Shown here piece after piece: positions 46,135 to 53,618 of a stretch of DNA of 64,000 bases; position 1 is the first letter of the stretch, and every line of letters begins with the position of its first letter. The DNA lies in NCBI RefSeq assembly GCF_029625905.1, contig NZ_JARTLM010000005.1, positions 1 to 64,000 on the forward strand, read 5' to 3'. The DNA is from Hydrogenovibrio sp. 3SP14C1 (lineage in GTDB: Bacteria; Pseudomonadota; Gammaproteobacteria; Thiomicrospirales; Thiomicrospiraceae). A program made the position numbers and the translations under genes. The notes under the pieces were generated by a model, which did no database searches, was not told the origin of the DNA, and saw only the letters and a program-made list of their open reading frames with translations.

Positions 46135-49100
46135 ATGTCTGAATTGATCGATTTTTGTGATAAAACCGCTGTATTAAAAGCCGTTGACCAAGCGTTGGTG
46201 AAGGATCGGTTTTTTCTGTCTAAACAATTGCAACGGTTTAATGTGCATGCAAAAACCTCTGAGGCCGATTTTGAAGCGCTCAAAAACGACCAGGCCTGGC
46301 TAAAATTTTGTGAACGACTAACCACATCTGTCTCAACGGCACAAAAAAATCAGCAAGCAGTTCCCAAAATTACTTACGACAATTTGCCCGTCGCAGAGCG
46401 TCGTGACGAGATACGGACATTGATTCAGCAACATCAAGTGGTGGTGATTGCCGGGGAAACTGGATCAGGAAAAACTACTCAGATTCCGAAGATTTGTTTA
46501 GAAGCTGGGCGGGGTGTGTTTGGTCGTATTGGCTGTACACAACCTAGAAGACTGGCGGCGCGCAGTGTGGCAGAGCGTATTGCGGAAGAACTGGGTTCAA
46601 GTCTCGGGCAGCTGGTCGGGTATCAGGTTCGATTTCATGACCAAGTACACCAACAAAGTTTATTGAAAGTCATGACCGATGGTATTTTGCTGGCCGAAAT
46701 TCAGAATGATCCTTATCTAAACCAGTACGACACCATTATTATTGACGAAGCACATGAGCGTTCCATCAATATCGATTTTTTGTTAGGTATTCTGAAAAAA
46801 CTGTTGCCAAAACGTCCCGACTTAAAGCTGATTATCACCTCGGCAACGATTGATACCGAGCGCTTTGCTAAATTTTTTGAAGGCGCACCGATTATCGAAG
46901 TGAGTGGTCGAACTTACCCAGTGGAAGTGCGTTATAACCCTTTGATAAAAGTGGAAGACGACGAGGGCAATGAGTTTGAGCAAGATATTCCAACGGCGAT
47001 TTTACATGCTTTAGAAGAGTTGTCAGAGGTTGACCCTTTTGGCGATGTGCTGGTCTTTCAGGTGGGAGAGCGAGACATTAAAGAAACTGCTGAAGTCTTA
47101 CGTAAACAGAATTTAAAAAACACTGAGGTTGTACCGCTTTATGCCCGTTTGAGTATGGCAGAGCAGAATAAAGTTTTCCAAACGTCACAGAAACGCCGCG
47201 TCATTTTATCGACCAACGTGGCAGAAACCTCCTTGACGGTGCCAGGTATTAAGTTTGTGATTGACCCAGGCCTGGTCAGAATCAGTCGTTATTCCGTGCG
47301 TTCCAAAGTACAACGGTTACCGATTGAAAAAATCTCACAAGCTTCTGCTAATCAGCGTGCGGGGCGTTGTGGTCGAGTTAGCTCAGGTGTGTGTATTCGA
47401 CTTTATGATGAGGATGATTTCAAGAGCCGTCCGGAATTTACACCTCCGGAAATTCACCGAACTTCGCTGGCCACCGTTATTTTGCAGATGACGCAAATGA
47501 AACTAGGCTCGGTGAAGCATTTTCCGTTTATCGAACCGCCGGAAGATAAAGTGATCAATGACGGCTTTCGTCAATTGCATGAAATAGGCGCGTTGGATGA
47601 AAAGCGTCGCTTGACCGAAAGCGGCCGCCAGCTGGCAAAACTGCCGCTCGACCCAAGAATGGCAAAAATGGTGTTGGAGGGGCAGAAAAATGGTGTGCTG
47701 GCCGAAGTGTTGATTATTGCCGCCGCCATTAGTATCCAAGACCCGCGGGATATGAATGAGTCAAACCGTCAGGCAGCGAATCAAGCACATAAAGTCTTTG
47801 AAGACCCGCGCTCGGATTTTTTATTCTTTTTAAACTTATGGCGTTTTTATGAAGATAAACGACGTCATCTGAGTCAAAACAAATTGCGCAAACTGTGCAA
47901 AACCAATTTTCTGTCTTATATGCGAATGAAAGAATGGCACGACTTATTTTTTCAGTTGGAAATGAGCTTGAAACGCATTGGCACTAAAGTCGGTGAGTTA
48001 CATTTGTATGAAGAAGTTACGCAGGGCAAAACCGTCACGGAGCGGTTGTCTGATACCCATTCAATGGCAGTGCATCGTTCGTTGATGGCGGGGTTGTTGG
48101 GCAATATTGCCATGCGAGATGATGAGAACACCTATCTGGGCGCGCGGAATACCAAGCTATTCATTCACCCGAGTTCCGTGATGTTTAGACGTAAACCCAA
48201 ATGGATGTTGTCGGGCGAGTTGGTGGAAACCAGTAAGTTGTATGCTCGCAATAATGCCATCATTGATGTGAACTGGGTGGAGGGAATCGCTCCGCATTTG
48301 ATTAAGCACAGTTATACCGATCCGCATTGGCAGAAAAAAGCGGGACAAGTTGGGGCGTTTGAGTCGGTGACGCTTTATGGGTTGCCGATTGTGAACCGCC
48401 GTCGTTGTAATTACGGTCCGATCAACCCGAAAGAATCGCATAAAATTTTCCTGCGCCATGGTTTGGTAGAAGGGGAGTTGAACTCAAACGTCGCGTTCTT
48501 TGTGCACAATCAAAAAATGATTGCCGAGATCCACCATATTGAATCGAAATTGCGCCGTCCGGATTTTTTGGTAGAAGAAGACGTGTTGTACGATTTTTAT
48601 GCGGAACATATTCCAGAGCATATTTATAGCCTACCCGCGTTTGAAAAATGGGTACGCAAAACTGAAAAAAACGATCCGGACGCATTAAAAGCGTTGTATC
48701 TGACTCAAGATTTTTTGTTGAAGCAATCGTTTGACAGTCGTTTGAACGTGGAGTATCCGGACCAAGTACAGATTAAAAATCAGCTGGATCTCGATGTGGA
48801 TTACCATTTTGAGCCAGGAAAAGCGCAAGATGGCATGGTGGTAAAAGTGCCGTTGTCAGCATTAAACCTGGTGCAATCTGAAGATTTTGAATGGTTGACA
48901 CCGGGCTTGCTGAAAGAGAAAACGGTTTTTTATATTAAGGCGTTACCGAAACAACTTCGTAAACAGTTTATCCCTGCGCCGAATACAGCGGCATTGGTAT
49001 TGGAAGAAATGGCTCCCAGTAAAAAGCTGGATGGGCGTAAAGCCGATTATGTGACTCAGTTGGTGTGGGCATTGAACCGACGTGCTCAGCAAAAGGTGGC

Positions 49101-50121
49101 AACCAGTGATTTTGAAAAAGTTGATTTGCCGGAATATTTAGAACCTTACTTTATCTTGCAAGATGATAAAGGCAAGAAAATTGCCGAGAAAGCCGATTTG
49201 GAAGCATTAAAATCGGAATATCAGCATTTAGTGGATGCTCGTATTCAGAAACACCAATCAAAGAAAGCACCGGAAAACCGTGTTGTTGATGCATGGGATT
49301 TTGGTGATCTGGCTATTTCTCAAACCATTCGGTCGCAAGGTGTGGAAATAATCGCGTATCCAGCATTGCAAGTCTCGGGTGAAACCATTGAGCTGGCGTT
49401 GCTGGGGGATGACGAAATGGCGCAAACACATCATGCTGAAGCGGTATTGGCGTTAGTGAAAAAAGAATTGGCTGAGAAAGAAAAGTATTTACAGAAAAAA
49501 CTGCCTATCCAAAAGGCTTGCTTGTGCTATGCCCCTTACGGCACTTGTCAGGAATTGACGCAACAAGTGATTGATCGAGCTTTGTCACAATTGATTCCGC
49601 ATCCAGAAAAGGTTCGACGACAAGTTGAGTTTGAAACGATTTTAGAAACCGCGCGTTCGAACTGGATCGAACAGGCTCAGCAAGTCGCTTCACAGGTCAA
49701 TGCTATTTTGACCGCACACCAGAAAATTGCCAAGCAAGTAAAAGGGCGTGTTAACCCACGTTGGTTGGCTTCCGTGGCAGATATTCGTTCGCAGCTGGAT
49801 CAACTAATCAGTAAAGACTTTGTGCGTGTCACGCCTGAAGAATGGTTTAAGCAGTTACCCCGATATTTGCAAGGATTGGAAAAGCGCTTAGCTAAAATTG
49901 ATGTGGATCCAAGTAAGGATCAGAAGGCGATTCGAGAGATTCAACCCATTCTAGATAGCTATGAAGCGTTGTCAAAAGAGCCTGCTTATCAAAACCACCC
50001 AGGCCTGGTCGAAATTCGCTGGTTGATTGAAGAGCTCCGTCTATCCTTGTTCGCACAGCCAATGAAAACCTTAAAGCCCGTCTCGATTCAACGTTTGGAA
50101 AAAAAGCTGAAAGCACTTTAA
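46135..50121 (+). CDS. hrpA: ATP-dependent RNA helicase HrpA (DEAH box)
   Basis: The 1328-aa DEAH/RHA helicase resolves stalled ribosomes and acts on mRNA. Motifs are AGETGSGKTTQIPK (I), IIDEAHERSINIDF (II, DEAH), TSATIDTERF (III), LSTNVAETSLTVPGI (V) and QRAGRCGRVSSG (VI), followed by winged-helix and OB-fold regions and the long HrpA-specific C-terminus. ATG at 46135 is used instead of the TTG 12 bp upstream; no clear ribosome site precedes either. Three exact CCAGGCCTGG copies lie inside the gene, the densest cluster in the window. Confidence 0.96.
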   Translation: MSELIDFCDKTAVLKAVDQALVKDRFFLSKQLQRFNVHAKTSEADFEALKNDQAWLKFCERLTTSVSTAQKNQQAVPKITYDNLPVAERRDEIRTLIQQHQVVVIAGETGSGKTTQIPKICLEAGRGVFGRIGCTQPRRLAARSVAERIAEELGSSLGQLVGYQVRFHDQVHQQSLLKVMTDGILLAEIQNDPYLNQYDTIIIDEAHERSINIDFLLGILKKLLPKRPDLKLIITSATIDTERFAKFFEGAPIIEVSGRTYPVEVRYNPLIKVEDDEGNEFEQDIPTAILHALEELSEVDPFGDVLVFQVGERDIKETAEVLRKQNLKNTEVVPLYARLSMAEQNKVFQTSQKRRVILSTNVAETSLTVPGIKFVIDPGLVRISRYSVRSKVQRLPIEKISQASANQRAGRCGRVSSGVCIRLYDEDDFKSRPEFTPPEIHRTSLATVILQMTQMKLGSVKHFPFIEPPEDKVINDGFRQLHEIGALDEKRRLTESGRQLAKLPLDPRMAKMVLEGQKNGVLAEVLIIAAAISIQDPRDMNESNRQAANQAHKVFEDPRSDFLFFLNLWRFYEDKRRHLSQNKLRKLCKTNFLSYMRMKEWHDLFFQLEMSLKRIGTKVGELHLYEEVTQGKTVTERLSDTHSMAVHRSLMAGLLGNIAMRDDENTYLGARNTKLFIHPSSVMFRRKPKWMLSGELVETSKLYARNNAIIDVNWVEGIAPHLIKHSYTDPHWQKKAGQVGAFESVTLYGLPIVNRRRCNYGPINPKESHKIFLRHGLVEGELNSNVAFFVHNQKMIAEIHHIESKLRRPDFLVEEDVLYDFYAEHIPEHIYSLPAFEKWVRKTEKNDPDALKALYLTQDFLLKQSFDSRLNVEYPDQVQIKNQLDLDVDYHFEPGKAQDGMVVKVPLSALNLVQSEDFEWLTPGLLKEKTVFYIKALPKQLRKQFIPAPNTAALVLEEMAPSKKLDGRKADYVTQLVWALNRRAQQKVATSDFEKVDLPEYLEPYFILQDDKGKKIAEKADLEALKSEYQHLVDARIQKHQSKKAPENRVVDAWDFGDLAISQTIRSQGVEIIAYPALQVSGETIELALLGDDEMAQTHHAEAVLALVKKELAEKEKYLQKKLPIQKACLCYAPYGTCQELTQQVIDRALSQLIPHPEKVRRQVEFETILETARSNWIEQAQQVASQVNAILTAHQKIAKQVKGRVNPRWLASVADIRSQLDQLISKDFVRVTPEEWFKQLPRYLQGLEKRLAKIDVDPSKDQKAIREIQPILDSYEALSKEPAYQNHPGLVEIRWLIEELRLSLFAQPMKTLKPVSIQRLEKKLKAL
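46290..46299. repeat. CCAGGCCTGG palindrome in hrpA, copy 1
   Basis: An exact copy read as CAG GCC TGG, giving Gln-Ala-Trp (DQAWL). Confidence 0.95.
47266..47275. repeat. CCAGGCCTGG palindrome in hrpA, copy 2
   Basis: An exact copy read as CCA GGC CTG in DPGLVRIS, within the conserved helicase segment after motif V. Confidence 0.95.
49999..50008. repeat. CCAGGCCTGG palindrome in hrpA, copy 3
   Basis: An exact copy read as CCA GGC CTG in HPGLVEIRW near the C-terminus. Confidence 0.95.
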
Positions 50122-50201
50122 TATCATTTTAAGAAAGTCTTATATATGTTGTCATTGTTGAGGCAAAGTGTTGAGTAAAGATTTCTGTCATAACGCAATG
50201 T

Positions 50202-50231
50202 TTGTCAGTTTCCAGATGTTTCTGATATACT
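50202..50231 (+). promoter_or_regulatory. Promoter for the small lipoprotein gene
   Basis: TTGTCA at 50202-50207 and TATACT at 50226-50231 are separated by 18 bp, about 70 bp before the start at 50302. Confidence 0.5.
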
Positions 50232-50301
50232 CAAACCTAAGTAAAACTATTTATTAAGTATTAGTTTGCTTACTTTTTTGCATAATCAACAAGGAGTCGT
50301 T

Positions 50302-50514
50302 ATGCGTTTAAACCAATCTAAGTTAGTGTCTTTATTTATGTTGTTTTCTTTTGCGTTTGGAACTTTGTCTTTGACAGGGTGTTCTGACAGTGCAGAAGAT
50401 AATATGAAAGAAACGTATCAAGAAGCTAAAGAAGATATGGGTGAAGCAGCTGAAGATACCCAAGAAGCCGTTGAAGACGCTGGTGAAGATGCTGAAGATA
50501 AAATGGAAAATTAA
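50302..50514 (+). CDS. Small acidic lipoprotein
   Basis: The 70-aa product has a signal sequence and lipobox (SLTGC, Cys at residue 27), then a short, strongly acidic helix with a repeating pattern (MKETYQEAKEDMGEAAEDTQ). ATG at 50302 follows AAGGAG. It resembles the N-terminal part of the cytochrome lipoprotein starting at 50616: both begin MRLN, carry a lipobox at similar distance, and continue with the same kind of acidic helix. It may be a spacer or companion in the same envelope site. No family named. Confidence 0.75.
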   Translation: MRLNQSKLVSLFMLFSFAFGTLSLTGCSDSAEDNMKETYQEAKEDMGEAAEDTQEAVEDAGEDAEDKMEN

Positions 50515-50615
50515 TTTATCTTTTTGAAAGGTATAGCGATCTTTATTTAGATCGGTTCGTGTTAGCATTTGCTGAACTCAATGTTGAGATTTAGCATAAA
50601 TTAAAAGGAGTATTT

Positions 50616-51194
50616 ATGCGTTTAAATCGATGGAAGTCTACCCCTTTGGCATTAAGCCTTACGGTTATGATGGGGGGTGCTTTTTTAACGGCTTGCAGTG
50701 AAGATTCACAACAAAAAACTGCTGAAGCGATTGAGGATGTTAAGCAATCAACCAGCGAAGCCTATGAAGAAGCGAAGCAGACGACACAAGATGCAATAGA
50801 CGGCACGAAAGAGGCCGTCTCTGATTCGGTAGACTCTGTGAAAGAAGCGACTGATACGGCAGGTGAAGAGATCTCTGATACTGCTGAATCTGTCAGTGAA
50901 ACTACACAAGAAGCCATCAATGAAGCCTCTGAAGAAGTGAGCGAAACGGTGGCGGCTACTAGCGTTTCTGGGCAAGAAGTCTATTCAACTTGTGTCGGTT
51001 GCCATGGCGCAAACGGTGAAGGGGGTGTCGGTCCGAAGCTTTCTGGTCAAGCAGAAGATGCGTTGGTTGAAAAACTAAAAACTTATCGATCTGGTAAAGA
51101 AATTGGCCCAATGAGTGCCATGATGATTCCGAACGCTCAACAAATGTCGGATGATGAGATTGATGCCGTTGCAAGCTATATTACGACTTTATAA
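50616..51194 (+). CDS. Cytochrome c lipoprotein with long helical tether
   Basis: The 192-aa product has a lipobox (FLTAC, Cys at residue 27), a tether of about 85 residues rich in Glu, Ala, Thr, Ser and Asp with an 11-residue-like repeat (EAIEDVKQSTSEAYEEAKQT), and a C-terminal class I cytochrome c domain. The heme site is CVGCH at about residues 124-128 and the distal Met lies in GPMSAMMIPNAQQMS. It would be a membrane-anchored electron carrier reaching across the periplasm. AAAAGGAG precedes the start. The partner oxidase or reductase is not in the window. Confidence 0.9.
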   Translation: MRLNRWKSTPLALSLTVMMGGAFLTACSEDSQQKTAEAIEDVKQSTSEAYEEAKQTTQDAIDGTKEAVSDSVDSVKEATDTAGEEISDTAESVSETTQEAINEASEEVSETVAATSVSGQEVYSTCVGCHGANGEGGVGPKLSGQAEDALVEKLKTYRSGKEIGPMSAMMIPNAQQMSDDEIDAVASYITTL

Positions 51195-51229
51195 GTTCTT
51201 ATCGTTCTTAATTGTCGGTCTTTTAATCA

Positions 51230-51258
51230 AAAACCCAGTTCGTTTGAATTGGGTTTTT
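51230..51258 (+). terminator. Terminator of the cytochrome lipoprotein gene
   Basis: A stem AAACCCAGTTC/GAATTGGGTTT with loop GTTT and one wobble pair is followed by a T run. It also abuts the stop of the convergent gene at 51259. Confidence 0.85.
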
Positions 51259-52203
51259 TTATGTCTGCATTTCAGGTAGGCGTCCTTGTAGTCCGCCGGA
51301 GTGGTACAGAATGACCTTGGCGCCAGGTGGAATTTTGTCAGCAGCCAGCTCTTCCAAGAAGCCATAAATCATTTTATTGGTATAAACAGGGTCTAAAGGG
51401 ATTTCAAAGAGGTCTTCAAACCATATGCGCGCGGTATGAATGTCTGTATTTTCTTTGCCATAACCTTGCCCACAATAGTCCTGTAACAATTGCCACTGGG
51501 TGACGCCTTTTTGGTTGTGATGAATGCCACAAAGTTGCTCTATTGTCGGGATTAAATAGCTCGCTTGCTTTAGTGTTGCAACCCCTAAAAGATGACGAGG
51601 CTGATCGGTGAAAGATGCGCTAAATTTGACCAGTCCCGCTAAAGTCCCTCCGGTACCGACTGCGCAGTAAAGGTGGGTCCAGTCTGGGCATTGCATTGCC
51701 AGTTGTTGCGACAACTCTTCAAACCCTTGTAAGGCCAACTCATTCGTGCCACCTTCCGGTAAAATGTAACTGTCAGGAAATTGCTGTTGCAGTTGTTGTA
51801 AAAAATGAGCGCGTGTTTTTTGGCGGTAATCCATTCGGTTTAAAAAATGTAGCTGCATTCCGTTATTATGCGCTTCTTTTAAAGTTGGGCTCCACTTGTC
51901 AGGTTGGTTTTCCAGCTCATCCCCTCGAATGAACCCAATGGTTTTAAAGCCAAACGATTTTCCAGCAGCGGCAGTGGCAGCGATATGATTGGAGTAAGCT
52001 CCCCCAAAGGTCAGTAAGCTTTCCTTACCTTGTTGTTTTGCTGCCGCTAGGTTGTATTTTAGTTTGTGAAGCTTGTTCCCTTGGATAGTCGGGTGATTTA
52101 AGTCGTCTCTTTTCATCCATACTTGAATTTCTTTTTCGTCGAACAAATCGTGGTTTAAAGGTGTTAGTGAGGTGAACTCTTGTAATGTGTTGAGAGGTTC
52201 CAT
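51259..52203 (-). CDS. D-cysteine desulfhydrase / ACC deaminase family PLP enzyme
   Basis: The 314-aa protein is a fold-type II PLP enzyme. The Schiff-base lysine lies in IQGNKLHKLKYNL, the GGAYSNHIAATAAAGK segment binds the substrate carboxylate, and AVGTGGTLAG holds the phosphate. The family contains D-cysteine desulfhydrase and 1-aminocyclopropane-1-carboxylate deaminase; D-cysteine desulfhydration is the more common activity in proteobacteria, but the discriminating residues were not resolved. Monocistronic, divergent from amt with about 106 bp between. Confidence 0.85.
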   Translation of the reverse strand: MEPLNTLQEFTSLTPLNHDLFDEKEIQVWMKRDDLNHPTIQGNKLHKLKYNLAAAKQQGKESLLTFGGAYSNHIAATAAAGKSFGFKTIGFIRGDELENQPDKWSPTLKEAHNNGMQLHFLNRMDYRQKTRAHFLQQLQQQFPDSYILPEGGTNELALQGFEELSQQLAMQCPDWTHLYCAVGTGGTLAGLVKFSASFTDQPRHLLGVATLKQASYLIPTIEQLCGIHHNQKGVTQWQLLQDYCGQGYGKENTDIHTARIWFEDLFEIPLDPVYTNKMIYGFLEELAADKIPPGAKVILYHSGGLQGRLPEMQT

Positions 52204-52265
52204 CTGTAAAAAACCTTTTTTTGAGGGAGATTAAGCAGGTAATTACTTACGCGTATCAGAACTTT

Positions 52266-52274
52266 TGGTAGAAT
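52266..52274 (+). promoter_or_regulatory. Extended -10 element for amt
   Basis: TGG followed by TAGAAT lies about 36 bp before the amt start. This looks like a sigma-70 promoter; no sigma-54 -24/-12 pair is visible in the 106-bp gap, unusual for a nitrogen-regulated ammonium transporter. Confidence 0.45.
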
Positions 52275-52309
52275 ATGGTTCAATTTTAACCCAAATAGGA
52301 ACTAAGTAA

Positions 52310-53527
52310 ATGGAACAATTAACCACCAGTTTGGATGTGATGTTTATTTTGTTGGGTGCCATTTTGGTACTCTTTATGCACGCAGGCTTTGCTTTTTTAG
52401 AGGTCGGAACGGTTCAACATAAAAATCAGGTCAATGCGCTGGTTAAGATAATGACGGATTTGGGCGTGTCGACCATTGCTTATTTCTTTATTGGGTATGG
52501 TGTGGCTTATGGGGTTTTCCTTGGCTTCAACCTAGATGGGCAATTAACACAATCCATGACTGATAAATCGGGTTATGAACTGGTTAAGTTCTTTTTCTTA
52601 ATGACCTTTGCGGCGGCTATTCCTGCCATTGTTTCAGGGGGGATTGCGGAAAGAGCCCGTTTTTATCCTATTTTATTGGCAACTTTCTTGACCGTCGCTT
52701 TTATTTATCCGTTTTTTGAAGGGATGGCCTGGAATGGTAACTTTGGCATGCAAAGCTGGCTAGAAGCTTCTTATGGCGCGCCTTTTCACGATTTTGCAGG
52801 GTCAATTGTTGTGCATGCCGTCGGTGGTTGGATTGCACTAGCAGCCATTATTGTGCTGGGTTCTCGAACAGGGCGTTATGATAGTAAAGGTAATATGCGT
52901 CATGTTTATCCACCTTCCAGCATTCCTTTCTTGGCATTAGGGGCATGGATTTTATCAGTCGGTTGGTTTGGCTTTAATGTGATGTCTGCTCAAGCGATTG
53001 AAGGGATTCAAGGCCTAGTGGCGATGAACTCATTAATGGCGATGGTGGGTGGTATTTTAGCAGCCACATTTGTCGGTGATAAAGATCCCGGGTTCATCCA
53101 TAACGGTCCTTTAGCTGGTTTGGTTGCAATTTGTGCTGGGTCGGATGTCGTGAGTCCTTTAGGGGCTTTGGTCATTGGTTTAGTTGCGGGAGCTTTGTTT
53201 GTAAAAGCGTTCACCTGGACACAGAAGAGTTTAAAAATTGATGATGTGCTAGGGGTTTGGCCACTTCATGGTTTATGTGGTGTTTGGGGGGCAATTGCCG
53301 TCGGAATTTTTGGAAGCACCGCATTAGGTGGTCTAGGCGGCGTTTCCATGATGTCTCAAATCCTGGGAACATTAGCAGGTATCACTGTGGCACTGATTAG
53401 TGGTTTCGTGGTGTATATTTTGGTCAACAAGTTAATGGGGCTGCGTATGTCAGATGAAGATCAATATGAAGGGGCTGACTTGTCTATTCATAAAATTCAT
53501 GCAAATCCTCCACGAGAAGAGTTTTAA
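52310..53527 (+). CDS. amt: Ammonium transporter (Amt family)
   Basis: The 405-aa inner-membrane trimeric channel takes up ammonium. About 11 membrane segments are seen. The pore twin histidines are in FHDFAGSIVVHAVGGW and WPLHGLCGVWG, and the family signature AFLEVGTVQHKNQVN is near the N-terminus. The short cytoplasmic C-terminus is the P-II binding part. P-II is encoded 43 kb away instead of next door. It ends in a terminator. Confidence 0.95.
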   Translation: MEQLTTSLDVMFILLGAILVLFMHAGFAFLEVGTVQHKNQVNALVKIMTDLGVSTIAYFFIGYGVAYGVFLGFNLDGQLTQSMTDKSGYELVKFFFLMTFAAAIPAIVSGGIAERARFYPILLATFLTVAFIYPFFEGMAWNGNFGMQSWLEASYGAPFHDFAGSIVVHAVGGWIALAAIIVLGSRTGRYDSKGNMRHVYPPSSIPFLALGAWILSVGWFGFNVMSAQAIEGIQGLVAMNSLMAMVGGILAATFVGDKDPGFIHNGPLAGLVAICAGSDVVSPLGALVIGLVAGALFVKAFTWTQKSLKIDDVLGVWPLHGLCGVWGAIAVGIFGSTALGGLGGVSMMSQILGTLAGITVALISGFVVYILVNKLMGLRMSDEDQYEGADLSIHKIHANPPREEF

Positions 53528-53553
53528 GTTCCCATAATTTTTCTTACTTAATT

Positions 53554-53579
53554 AAACCCGCTGAACAAGCGGGTTTTTT
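53554..53579 (+). terminator. Rho-independent terminator of amt
   Basis: The stem AAACCCGCT/AGCGGGTTT with a five-base loop is followed by T residues. Confidence 0.92.
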
Positions 53580-53618
53580 GTTATAGTTTCTTTTTTGTTT
53601 TTTAAGATCTTCATTTCT

